A stretch of DNA of 17,468 nt from Ruminococcaceae bacterium UBA1213 (GTDB taxonomy: Bacteria; Bacillota; Clostridia; Oscillospirales; Acutalibacteraceae). Under the pieces are notes generated by a model. The model had not been told where the DNA came from. It saw nothing but the letters and a program-made list of their open reading frames with translations, and ran no database searches. Positions 7,302 to 15,333 of this stretch are shown in pieces (position 1 is the first letter of the stretch; each line of letters opens with the position of its first letter). The translations under genes and the position numbers were made by a program. The stretch is from positions 6,074-23,541 of the forward strand of contig DBXL01000024.1 in NCBI GenBank assembly GCA_002309275.1, written 5' to 3'.

Positions 7302-8582
7302 ATGAAGTTCAAAAAAGTGTTTGCGTGTATTCTTTCAGCGTCTTTGATGATGTCGGTATCATCTGTTTTAAGTATGCCTGTGTATGCTGAGAGCGTGACA
7401 TCATCATGGAGTATCACAACGGAAGAAACAGCGGTAACATTGCCTTCAGAAGTTCAGACAGCGTTTGATGAGGCTATGGAGGACTATGACGGAAATAAGC
7501 TGATACCGCTTGCATATTATAGTTGTCAGGTTGTTGCAGGCTTCAACTATGGATTGATATGCAGGGAAGTATCATGGAATGGCGAAAGTTCGCTGAAATG
7601 GGTGGATATATATAATCCGAATGCACCCGGAATGAATATTTACAGAAAGGCACAGTTAGGAATTGTAGAGGACTTGAATATTGAAAAATATGCCTATACA
7701 AATGAATATGATATTCCCGAACAACCGCTCGCAGGAGGAACAGAGATACCAAGAGATATAACACGCTGCAAACTGCCGTCAGATGCACAAAAGGCTTTTG
7801 ATACAATATTTTTGAACATTGACGGTACTTCATGCAAACCTGTGGCATATCTTGGAAAACAGCAGACAGATGATGGAACAGATTATGCAATGATGTGTAC
7901 GATAAATGCAGTTGTGCCGAATCCCGATGTATTCCTTAGAATAATGATATTACATCAGGGAACGGACGGAAGAGCTTATGTAAAGAGTCAATATACTGTT
8001 CTGGCACAAAGAACATATCACTATGAATATGCCCTTTCAAATACATCAACGATAAGTACAAATAATATAGTGCTTGGAAACACGTTTGCAGTTATGGGAG
8101 ATTCCTACGGCGGAGAAGGCAATCATTATTATGCGGTGCTGTATAAGAAAAAGTCCGATAAAAAGTGGACTGTAAAGCAGAATTACAGTTCGGATAATTA
8201 TGTTGTCATAAAGCCCGCCAAAGCAACGGATTATGATGTATGCGTGAAAGTCAAAGACGATAACGGCGATATAGTGAAGAAGTTCTTTACTGTAAAAGTT
8301 AATCCCAAGCTTGCCAATACTTCCATGATATCCGATACAACCATAAAAAAGGGAAATACAGTGACTTTGGAAGGCTCTGCAACAGGCGGTATGGGAAAAT
8401 ATCAGTATGCAGTTCTCTATAAGAAAAAGAGTGAAAGCAAATGGACTGTAAGACAGAACTATAAAGAAAATAATGAAATAATCGTAAGACCGTATATGGC
8501 AACGGGATATGATATATGCATAAAAGTGAAAGATGAAATGGGAACCGTTGCAAAGAAATATTTTGATGTTACAGTAAAGTAA
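7302..8582 (+). CDS. Secreted protein: duplicated cystatin-like module plus two Ig-like repeats
   Basis: A 426-residue secreted protein. Residues 1-29 form a signal peptide (basic start, hydrophobic core, VYA cleavage site). Two related modules follow at about 47-135 and 157-240, sharing the pattern LPS..Q.AFD......DG....P.AY...Q....G..Y...C. In the first, residues 76-80 are QVVAG followed by FNYGLIC, matching the inhibitory first hairpin of cystatins; the second has QQTDDG there. The C-terminal half is two Ig-like repeats (about 245-333 and 339-426), each ending in a YD.C.KVKD...KK.F.V strand pattern; the next gene has three more. There is no LPXTG signal, dockerin or surface-layer motif. 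The ribosome binding site is AAAGGAAG at 7287-7294. The cystatin assignment rests on motif and pattern only; peptidase inhibition is inference. Confidence 0.75.
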   Translation: MKFKKVFACILSASLMMSVSSVLSMPVYAESVTSSWSITTEETAVTLPSEVQTAFDEAMEDYDGNKLIPLAYYSCQVVAGFNYGLICREVSWNGESSLKWVDIYNPNAPGMNIYRKAQLGIVEDLNIEKYAYTNEYDIPEQPLAGGTEIPRDITRCKLPSDAQKAFDTIFLNIDGTSCKPVAYLGKQQTDDGTDYAMMCTINAVVPNPDVFLRIMILHQGTDGRAYVKSQYTVLAQRTYHYEYALSNTSTISTNNIVLGNTFAVMGDSYGGEGNHYYAVLYKKKSDKKWTVKQNYSSDNYVVIKPAKATDYDVCVKVKDDNGDIVKKFFTVKVNPKLANTSMISDTTIKKGNTVTLEGSATGGMGKYQYAVLYKKKSESKWTVRQNYKENNEIIVRPYMATGYDICIKVKDEMGTVAKKYFDVTVK

Positions 8583-8591
8583 TGGATATAT

Positions 8592-8624
8592 AGGCTGTCT
8601 GATTTCAGACAGCTTGTATTTTTT
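8592..8624 (+). terminator. Terminator after the cystatin-like gene
   Basis: An 8-bp GC-rich stem (GCTGTCTG 8594-8601 with CAGACAGC 8606-8613), extendable to 10 bp, a 4-base loop and then TTGTATTTTTT. It resembles the terminator at 7247-7282, which ends the preceding gene. Confidence 0.88.
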
Positions 8625-8675
8625 ACAAAATTTATCCATAAATATTATTACTTTAGTGGAAAAATTCATATTGTA

Positions 8676-8704
8676 TTGATTTTTTATGTTATATAATGTA
8701 TAAT
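8676..8704 (+). promoter_or_regulatory. Sigma-A promoter of the transglutaminase-like gene
   Basis: TTGATT (8676-8681), a 17-base spacer and TATAAT (8699-8704). A second TATAAT lies at 8692-8697 with a less good spacing. The second secreted gene therefore appears to be expressed from its own promoter. Confidence 0.8.
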
Positions 8705-8740
8705 GTAATATAAATTAATATAAAGGAGAGTGTGTTTTTT

Positions 8741-10477
8741 ATGATGAACAGAAAGTATATTCGCAAAGGATTTGCGGCAGCACTTGCACTGACGATTATG
8801 ACAAGCGGAATGAGTGCATTAAGTGTATCGGCGGTTGATGAAATCATTGCAGATGAAGTGGCTGAGGAGATATTGCCTGCTGAGGAACTCCAAAATAATT
8901 CCTCTGTCAACTTTGAAACATTGGGTGTAAAGAAGTATCTTAAAATCTATGGTTCAGCAAGCGGTGGAAGTGGAGATTATACTTATGCCTATCTTTACAA
9001 AAAGCAGGCGGATACAAAGTGGAGTGTAAAAAAGAATTACAGTGACACTCAGGAAGTAACATTAGCACCTCAGACTGTTACAACGTATAATATATGCGTT
9101 AAAGTAAAAGACGGTACAGGTACGATTGTAAAGAAATTTATTGATGTAAAGGTAAATGCTGCACTGACAAGCAAGTCAAAGGTAAGTTCAAAGAGTATTA
9201 CAAAAGGTCAGAAAGTGACAATGACGGGTGCGGCAACAGGCGGCAGCGGCGGTTATACGTATGCATACCTTTACAGGAGAGATGGCGGTGCATGGAAAGT
9301 TTATAAGAATTATAGTACGGCTTCTTCAGTAGTGATAACTCCTGCATTTTCAGGAACTTATGAAATATGCATAAAAGCAAAGGACAGCTATGGAACGATT
9401 GTAAAAGATTACTTTACAGTAGCGGTAAGGGAATTGCTCAATCAGTCCACTTTGAGCCTCACGGAAGCCAAAATGGGTGAAAAGGTGAGAATAGACGGCT
9501 CTGCAACAGGTGGAAACGGCAGTTACAGCTATGCATATTATTTGCAGGAACCAGGCTCTTCAAGCTGGAAAACTCTCAAAAATTTCAGTGCTACAAAGTC
9601 TGTACAGTTTACTCCCGATAAAATCGGCAAATATAATATCTGTGTGAAGATAAAGGACGTTACAGGAACTGTTGCAAAGAAATATCTTGAACTGGAAGTT
9701 TTTGACGGCACCAATATTGCAGCAGAGATTACTGCAAGAATCATCAATGACAGCATGAGTTCCATACAGAAAATAAAAGCAATACATGACTGGCTGGTCA
9801 ATCATACAGAGTACGATACAGAAGGCTATTCAACCGGAAATATCTCATCTGACTCCTATACCGCAGAGGGACTTTTCAAAACAGGCAGGGCTGTTTGTGA
9901 CGGCTATGCAAAGGCATTCCAGCAGATGGCTGAAAGTGCAGGCTTTGAGGCTATCAAAGTAAACGGAATAGGCTTCAACTCTAAAGGACAGACGGAAACT
10001 CATGCATGGAATCAGGTAAAGGTTGACGGAAAATGGTATAATATTGATGTTACATGGGACGATCCCGTTACAAACGGCGATATAGGATTTGATAATCTCA
10101 GATATAAATATTTCCTCGTTCCTGACAGCATTATTTACAAAGACCATACAGCAGATCCGGGACAGCAGATTAATACCTGCACAGCCGAACAGCCTATGAA
10201 TCAGATAATCAATGAAGTAATGGAAGAGGATATTGCCAATCATAAGAATTACTTCTACTGCGGAAGCTATAAAGAAGTTTCTTCCATCACAAAGCCATTG
10301 GCAGACAAGCGTACAACAGAGTTTACTATTATCTATCTGACAAAGAATATGCCCGATGTACAGAAAATAATGGATACTGCACTCTATGCACATGATGATA
10401 TTATGTCACTGGGCTGTGAGTATATGGATTGGAAATTTGAGGGATATACACAGATGACACTGCGTCTTGAATATTGA
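8741..10477 (+). CDS. Secreted transglutaminase-like protein with three Ig-like repeats
   Basis: A 578-residue secreted protein. The signal peptide ends about residue 31 (SVSA). Three Ig-like repeats follow at about 54-138, 143-228 and 233-320, each with ATGG/ASGG..YTYAYLYK and C.K.KD..GT..K motifs. A transglutaminase-like domain (about 330-465) carries the triad Cys386 (AVCDGYA), His421 (THAWN) and Asp436 (NIDVTWDDP). The last 100 residues form a separate, unrecognised domain. In bacteria such domains act as cysteine proteases, cross-linking enzymes or peptide-bond hydrolases; which one is not determined. The ATG at 8741 fits the AAAGGAGAG site (10-base gap); a GTG at 8732 is too close to it. 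There is no wall-anchor motif. The preceding gene shares the same repeats and a cystatin-like module, which suggests a functional link. Confidence 0.87.
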   Translation: MMNRKYIRKGFAAALALTIMTSGMSALSVSAVDEIIADEVAEEILPAEELQNNSSVNFETLGVKKYLKIYGSASGGSGDYTYAYLYKKQADTKWSVKKNYSDTQEVTLAPQTVTTYNICVKVKDGTGTIVKKFIDVKVNAALTSKSKVSSKSITKGQKVTMTGAATGGSGGYTYAYLYRRDGGAWKVYKNYSTASSVVITPAFSGTYEICIKAKDSYGTIVKDYFTVAVRELLNQSTLSLTEAKMGEKVRIDGSATGGNGSYSYAYYLQEPGSSSWKTLKNFSATKSVQFTPDKIGKYNICVKIKDVTGTVAKKYLELEVFDGTNIAAEITARIINDSMSSIQKIKAIHDWLVNHTEYDTEGYSTGNISSDSYTAEGLFKTGRAVCDGYAKAFQQMAESAGFEAIKVNGIGFNSKGQTETHAWNQVKVDGKWYNIDVTWDDPVTNGDIGFDNLRYKYFLVPDSIIYKDHTADPGQQINTCTAEQPMNQIINEVMEEDIANHKNYFYCGSYKEVSSITKPLADKRTTEFTIIYLTKNMPDVQKIMDTALYAHDDIMSLGCEYMDWKFEGYTQMTLRLEY

Positions 10478-10498
10478 CCTCCATTAATATAAAAATTG

Positions 10499-10533
10499 CC
10501 GTGAACGTGGTACTGCGTTCACGGTGATTTTTT
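10499..10533 (+). terminator. Terminator after the transglutaminase-like gene
   Basis: A perfect 9-bp stem (CCGTGAACG 10499-10507 with CGTTCACGG 10516-10524), an 8-base loop and a run of six T at 10528-10533. The AT-rich stretch from here to the glgB promoter shows nothing further. Confidence 0.92.
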
Positions 10534-10658
10534 GGGATATAAAAGAATTAAGACGAAATTTCTGCATAAAATAACTCGTAAGTTGTATATTAATTATATT
10601 TTTTGGAAATCATAGGAAATTTTTTAATAATAATTCATAAAAAGTGTTATAAAAAGAC

Positions 10659-10687
10659 TTGAAATTTATCCAAATTTAATGTATGAT
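10659..10687 (+). promoter_or_regulatory. Sigma-A promoter of the glgBCDA operon
   Basis: TTGAAA (10659-10664), a 17-base spacer and TATGAT (10682-10687), each one base from consensus. The leader to glgB is about 35 bases. No catabolite-repression palindrome was recognised nearby by eye. Confidence 0.82.
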
Positions 10688-10729
10688 ATATGTATATATA
10701 GAAGTTTTAGTATAAAGGAGTTGTGAATT

Positions 10730-12811
10730 ATGCAGCTTGGCAATAACGAGTTTAATGAGCGTTCAGACATCGACCTGTTCCACAGCGGTGAACATTACCA
10801 TGCCTATAATTACATGGGTGCACATAAGGAACATCGTGACGGTGTAGATGGAGTTATGTTCAGAACATGGGCTCCTCATGCAAAAAGTGTTTCCATTGTA
10901 GGCACTTTCAACAACTGGGACAGAAATGCCCACCCAATGAACTGGACTTCCGACGGCGGTATATGGGAGTGCTTTATTGCTGATATAGTCGGTGATTACT
11001 CCATATACAAGTACAGCATAGAAACCTATGACGGCTATACTATGCTCAAATCCGATCCGTATGCTTTCCACTATGAAACACGCCCCAATAATTCGTCTGT
11101 ATTTGTTGACATCAACGGCTATGAGTGGCATGACGAGGAATGGCAGAAAGAAAAAGCAAAACATGAGTCCTACAGCAGTCCTATGAATATCTATGAACTT
11201 CATGCGGGTTCATGGAAAAAGTATGCTGACGGCAACTACTTCTCTTACAGCAAGCTTGCTGATGAGCTGATACCCTATGTAAAGGACATGGGCTATACTC
11301 ATATAGAATTCATGCCTCTTACAGAATACCCGTTTGACGCATCATGGGGCTATCAGGTAACAGGCTATTTTGCCATCACTTCAAGATACGGCAGTCCGTT
11401 TGATTTTATGAATTTTGTAGATAGGTGTCATCAGGAAGGCATTTCTGTTATTATGGACTGGGTGCCTGCACATTTCCCGAGAGATGCACACGGTCTTGCA
11501 AGATTTGACGGTACACCCTGCTATGAATATGCCGACTGGCGTAAGGGCGAGCATAAAGACTGGGGTACACTTGTATTTGACTACGGCAGAAATGAAGTCG
11601 TAAGTTTCCTTGTATCAAGTGCGATATTCTGGATGGACTACTATCACATAGACGGACTCAGAGTAGATGCAGTTGCCTCCATGCTGTACCTCGATTACAG
11701 CAGACGTGACGGCGAATGGGTAGCCAATAAATTCGGCGGAAAAGACAATCTGGAAGCAGTTGCCTTTTTGCATAAACTCAATGAGGCTGCTTTTAGATAT
11801 TTCCCGAATACCCTCATGATAGCAGAAGAATCAACTGCATGGGCGAATGTTTCCAAGCCTACATATATGGGCGGTCTGGGCTTCAACTATAAATGGAACA
11901 TGGGCTGGATGAATGATATGCTTCATTACATATCCCTCGATCCGCTTTACAGACCGTTTAATCATGACAATCTGACTTTCTCATTCTTCTATGCATTTTC
12001 CGAAAACTTCATTCTGCCTATATCACATGATGAAGTTGTCTATGGAAAAGCATCTCTTATCAATAAAATGCCCGGCAACTATGAAATGAAGTTCAAGGGC
12101 GTGAAAACATTTGTTGCCTACATGATGGCACACCCCGGTAAAAAGCTTACTTTCATGGGTACAGAATTCGGTCAGTTCAAAGAGTGGGACTACTCTATGG
12201 AACTTGACTGGATGCTTTTGGAATATCCTGCCCATATCGACCTGAAAAACTTCTTCAGGGCTATTAACCATTTCTATCTTGAAAACAGTCCCCTTTGGGA
12301 AGTTGACTATTCATGGGAAGGCTTTAACTGGATTTCAAATGACGACTATACACAGAGTGTCATTTCTTTCAGAAGAATTGATAAAAAGGGTAATGAATTG
12401 ATAGCAGTCTGCAATTTCCAGCCGATGCTGCGTGAAAATTACCGTATAGGCGTACCGTTTGCAGGTACTTACAGTGAAGTGTTCAATACAGAGTGGACAG
12501 AGTTCGGCGGTGCAGGCATTTCCAATGGTACGGATATAAAATCCGAAGATGAGCCCATGCACGGACATGAACAGTCAATCGTTCTTACATTGCCGCCGAT
12601 GTCTGTAATGTATCTCAAGTGCACACGCAAGAAGCCCAAGAGAAAGCCCAGAAAAAAGGCTGCCGAAGGCGAAACGGCTGAAAAGAAGACTTCAAGAAAA
12701 AAATCTGCCAAAAAGGCTGACACAGTGGAAACAACTGCAGAAGAAGTGAAGGCAGAGGAAAAGCCCAAAAAGAGAACAAGAAAAAAGAAAACTGAAACAC
12801 CTGAACAGTGA
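10730..12811 (+). CDS. glgB: 1,4-alpha-glucan branching enzyme with a basic C-terminal tail
   Basis: Introduces alpha-1,6 branches into glycogen. The 693-residue protein has a CBM48 early-set domain (about 20-125), a GH13 barrel (about 150-510) and a C-terminal beta domain ending about 632. The nucleophile is Asp313 (DGLRVDAVASM), the acid/base is Glu366 (AEESTAW) and the third acid is Asp434 (SHDEVV). The spacings of 53 and 121 residues equal those in E. coli GlgB (Asp405, Glu458, Asp526). The start has an AAAGGAG site nine bases upstream. Unusual: residues 633-693 are a low-complexity tail with about 25 Lys/Arg among 61 residues, plus Ala, Glu and Thr, resembling histone H1-like tails. It is the first gene of the operon, with 63 bases to glgC. 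Confidence 0.97.
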   Translation: MQLGNNEFNERSDIDLFHSGEHYHAYNYMGAHKEHRDGVDGVMFRTWAPHAKSVSIVGTFNNWDRNAHPMNWTSDGGIWECFIADIVGDYSIYKYSIETYDGYTMLKSDPYAFHYETRPNNSSVFVDINGYEWHDEEWQKEKAKHESYSSPMNIYELHAGSWKKYADGNYFSYSKLADELIPYVKDMGYTHIEFMPLTEYPFDASWGYQVTGYFAITSRYGSPFDFMNFVDRCHQEGISVIMDWVPAHFPRDAHGLARFDGTPCYEYADWRKGEHKDWGTLVFDYGRNEVVSFLVSSAIFWMDYYHIDGLRVDAVASMLYLDYSRRDGEWVANKFGGKDNLEAVAFLHKLNEAAFRYFPNTLMIAEESTAWANVSKPTYMGGLGFNYKWNMGWMNDMLHYISLDPLYRPFNHDNLTFSFFYAFSENFILPISHDEVVYGKASLINKMPGNYEMKFKGVKTFVAYMMAHPGKKLTFMGTEFGQFKEWDYSMELDWMLLEYPAHIDLKNFFRAINHFYLENSPLWEVDYSWEGFNWISNDDYTQSVISFRRIDKKGNELIAVCNFQPMLRENYRIGVPFAGTYSEVFNTEWTEFGGAGISNGTDIKSEDEPMHGHEQSIVLTLPPMSVMYLKCTRKKPKRKPRKKAAEGETAEKKTSRKKSAKKADTVETTAEEVKAEEKPKKRTRKKKTETPEQ

Positions 12812-12814
12812 GTG

Positions 12815-12858
12815 ACAGCATGATATTGCTGTGAAAATAAATAAAACCGTTATTTATT
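12815..12858 (+). other. Two small hairpins between glgB and glgC
   Basis: The first is ACAGCA/TGCTGT (12815-12820 with 12827-12832). The second is an all-AT 9-bp stem (12836-12844 with 12850-12858) ending two bases before the AGGAGG of glgC. Neither has a terminator-like GC stem plus T run. They might act in RNA processing or in tuning glgC translation; this is inference. Confidence 0.4.
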
Positions 12859-12874
12859 GAAGGAGGACAATAGT

Positions 12875-14089
12875 ATGTATCCAAAGCAGGAAGTAGTAGC
12901 CATGCTGCTTGCCGGAGGTCAGGGCAGCAGACTTGGTGTACTTACTCAGAAACTCGCAAAACCTGCCGTACCCTTTGGCGGCAAATACCGTATCATTGAC
13001 TTTCCGCTTTCCAACTGCGTTAATTCCGGCATAGAGGCTGTCGGAGTTCTGACACAGTATCAGCCTCTTGTACTGAATGAGTATATAGGCAGCGGTCAGC
13101 CATGGGACCTCGACGGCATGAACAGTGGTGTAAGCGTTCTTTCACCATATCAGCAGATAAAAGGCACAGACTGGTATAAAGGTACTGCCAATGCTATCTA
13201 TCAGAATATTAATTATATTGACAGATACAACCCCGATTATGTAGTCATTCTTTCAGGCGACCACATCTATAAAATGGACTATTCCAAGATGATAGCTTTC
13301 CATAAGGAAAACAATGCAGACTGCACCATAGCAGTTATAGATGTACCGCTTGCAGAAGCATCAAGATTTGGTATCATGAATACCAATCCTGACGGCTCTA
13401 TCTATGAGTTTGAAGAAAAGCCAAAGCATCCGAAAAGCACAAATGCTTCTATGGGTATTTATGTATTCAGCTGGGACAAACTCCGCAAGTATCTGATAGA
13501 AGATGAAAATGAAGAAGGTTCCGAACATGATTTCGGCAAGAATGTTCTTCCGAGAATGCTCGAGGACGGTCAGAGAATGTTTGCTTATCAGTTCGAGGGC
13601 TATTGGAAAGACGTTGGTACAATAGACAGCCTCTGGGAAGCAAATATGGACCTGCTTGATCCGAATGTTCCTCTTGACCTCATGGACGAGAGCTGGAAAA
13701 TTTATTCAAGAAATCCCGTTGTTCCCCCGCAGTATATTGCAGACACCGCTAAAATACAGAATTCACTCATCGGTGACGGCTGTGATATAGCAGGTGAGCT
13801 GGAGTTCTCCATACTTTTCTCCAATGTCGTTGTAAAGCCCGGTGCCGTTATCGAGTCATCTATCATCATGCCCGGCTGTGTCATTGAAGAAGGTGCGGTA
13901 GTAAGATTTGCCATCGTTTCGGAAAACACCGTTATAGGCAAAAATGCCGTTGTCGGTGCAAGACCGGAAGATATTGAAAATAAAGAGGAATGGGGTATCG
14001 CTGTTGTAGGTGATAATCTCAAAATAGGTGCAGGTGTAAAAGTTGCTCCGAAAGCTATGATTGCAGAAGATATAGAGGAGGTTGAATAA
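12875..14089 (+). CDS. glgC: Glucose-1-phosphate adenylyltransferase, catalytic subunit
   Basis: Makes ADP-glucose and pyrophosphate from ATP and glucose 1-phosphate, the committed step of bacterial glycogen synthesis. The 404-residue product has the nucleotide-binding loop LLAGGQGSRL (11-20), PFGGKYRIIDFPLSN (33-47), the catalytic Asp129 in SGDHIYKMDY, the glucose-1-phosphate Lys182 in EEKPKHP, and YWKDVGT (243-249). The C-terminal third (about 290-385) is a left-handed beta-helix of hexapeptide repeats used for assembly and allostery. The ATG at 12875 is preceded by AGGAGG at an 8-base spacing; an in-frame TTG at 12857 lies upstream of that site and is rejected. The stop codon is one base from the glgD start. 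Confidence 0.97.
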   Translation: MYPKQEVVAMLLAGGQGSRLGVLTQKLAKPAVPFGGKYRIIDFPLSNCVNSGIEAVGVLTQYQPLVLNEYIGSGQPWDLDGMNSGVSVLSPYQQIKGTDWYKGTANAIYQNINYIDRYNPDYVVILSGDHIYKMDYSKMIAFHKENNADCTIAVIDVPLAEASRFGIMNTNPDGSIYEFEEKPKHPKSTNASMGIYVFSWDKLRKYLIEDENEEGSEHDFGKNVLPRMLEDGQRMFAYQFEGYWKDVGTIDSLWEANMDLLDPNVPLDLMDESWKIYSRNPVVPPQYIADTAKIQNSLIGDGCDIAGELEFSILFSNVVVKPGAVIESSIIMPGCVIEEGAVVRFAIVSENTVIGKNAVVGARPEDIENKEEWGIAVVGDNLKIGAGVKVAPKAMIAEDIEEVE

Positions 14090-14090
14090 T

Positions 14091-15203
14091 ATGCGTGGCA
14101 ACAGAATTTTAGGTATCATCTTCTCTAATCTCCATGAAAAACTCATCAGCGAGATCACTGAGAAAAGAACAATGGGTGCAGTACCTTTCGGCGGAAGATA
14201 CCGTTTAATCGATTTCCCGCTCTCCAACATGGTAAACTCCGGTATCAATAAAGTAGGCGTTCTCACAAAGACTAATTATCAGTCACTTGTGGATCACCTC
14301 GGCACAGGTAAGGCTTGGGATTTGTCAAGACAGCGTGACGGTCTGTTTATTCTCCCGCCTTTTATGGATCCGAATGACTATGCAAACAGGGTTTCCACAT
14401 ACCGTTCTATCATGCCTTTCCTGACAAATTCAAGTGAAGAATATGTTGTAATATCCGACTGTGACGTTATCTGCAACATAGACTATCAGAAAGTTTTTGA
14501 AAAGCACGTTGAAAACAATGCGGACATAACTCTTGTATATAAGAGGGATACTCTCCCTGCAAAACTGCATGATCCTATGGTACTTTCATTTGACGCAAAA
14601 AGCAGAGTGACAGATGTTCTGGTAAGCCCGTCAATTTCAGGTACCTGCAGTTATTACATGAACATGATGATGATAAAGAGAGAATTGCTTATAGAACTCG
14701 TAAACAAGTGTGTCAGCAAGAATACAATGAACTTCAAGCGTGACATGATACAGGGCGAATATAAGAATCTCAATATATACGGCTATGAATTCAAGGGCTT
14801 TGCACCTGTCATTACATCACCGGCTGAGTATTTCAATGCCAATATGGCACTGATGAACAATGAAGTCCGTGAGGATCTCTTCAGAGGCGACAGACCTATC
14901 TATACAAAGGTAAGAGATGATATGCCGGCAAAATACGGTCTTGACTCCAAAGTGAAAAATTCACTTATCGGCAGCGGCTGTATTATTGACGGTGAAGTTG
15001 AAAATTGTGTACTGTTCAAGGGCGTTCATATCGGCAAAGGCACAAAGGTTTCCAACTGCGTTATCATGCAGGATACAAAAATCGGTGAAAATTCAAGCCT
15101 GAGTTATGTCATCGTTGACAAGGATGTAACTGTCCGTGACGAGAAAACCCTTGCAGGACAGCCTTCCTATCCCGTTTATATCAGCAAGGAAAGCGTTGTT
15201 TAA
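14091..15203 (+). CDS. glgD: GlgD, probably non-catalytic partner of GlgC
   Basis: A GlgC paralogue of 370 residues that in Gram-positive bacteria pairs with GlgC to form a heteromeric ADP-glucose pyrophosphorylase and changes its kinetics. The fold markers PFGGRYRLIDFPLSN (about 32-46) and the hexapeptide C-terminal helix are kept. The N-terminal nucleotide loop is lost: where GlgC has GGQGSRL, this protein has an unrelated NLHEKLI-type segment. Asp125 of SDCDVICNIDY lines up with the GlgC catalytic Asp. The ATG at 14091 lies one base after the glgC stop, and its AGGAGG (14076-14081) lies inside the glgC coding end, so translation is probably coupled. The in-frame TTG at 14082 is too close to that site to be the start. 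Confidence 0.93.
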   Translation: MRGNRILGIIFSNLHEKLISEITEKRTMGAVPFGGRYRLIDFPLSNMVNSGINKVGVLTKTNYQSLVDHLGTGKAWDLSRQRDGLFILPPFMDPNDYANRVSTYRSIMPFLTNSSEEYVVISDCDVICNIDYQKVFEKHVENNADITLVYKRDTLPAKLHDPMVLSFDAKSRVTDVLVSPSISGTCSYYMNMMMIKRELLIELVNKCVSKNTMNFKRDMIQGEYKNLNIYGYEFKGFAPVITSPAEYFNANMALMNNEVREDLFRGDRPIYTKVRDDMPAKYGLDSKVKNSLIGSGCIIDGEVENCVLFKGVHIGKGTKVSNCVIMQDTKIGENSSLSYVIVDKDVTVRDEKTLAGQPSYPVYISKESVV

Positions 15204-15206
15204 AAT

Positions 15207-15333
15207 GATGAATGAGGAATGAGGAGTGAGGAGTAAACAGGCTCTTCCACTGCTTTGCCTCTGTGTGTTGACTTTAAAGGAAATGAGAGCGGGAAAAATG
15301 CGGAGTATTCCTCATTTTTCACTTCTCATTCCT
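15207..15333. repeat. Inverted pair of heptanucleotide repeats between glgD and glgA, copy 4
   Basis: The left arm (15207-15234) reads GATGAAT, GAGGAAT, GAGGAGT, GAGGAGT. The right arm (15306-15333), read on the other strand, is AGGAATG, AGAAGTG, AAAAATG, AGGAATA. The two arms are complementary: 15215-15228 pairs with 15320-15333 over 14 bp with a single G-U pair. The roughly 90 bases between hold a TTGACT but no -10 box at the right distance. Confidence 0.7.
15294..15319 (+). other. Local hairpin ahead of glgA
   Basis: AAAAATG (15294-15300) pairs with CATTTTT (15313-15319), and GGA with TCC inside, around a GTAT loop and one mismatch. It ends in five T and could act as a weak attenuator or mRNA processing site between glgD and glgA. 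Function is inference. Confidence 0.4.

Noticed and set aside
8046..8669. Minus-strand 207-codon open frame over the cystatin-like gene
   Set aside because: It is antisense to the Ig-like repeats, crosses the terminator, and has Tyr/Ile/Cys-rich shadow composition.
9845..10393. Minus-strand 182-codon open frame over the transglutaminase-like gene
   Set aside because: It is a shadow of the conserved catalytic domain and has no start signals.
15268..15296. Internal promoter for glgA from the TTGACT at 15268
   Set aside because: The bases at the -10 position read GGGAAA, far from TATAAT.
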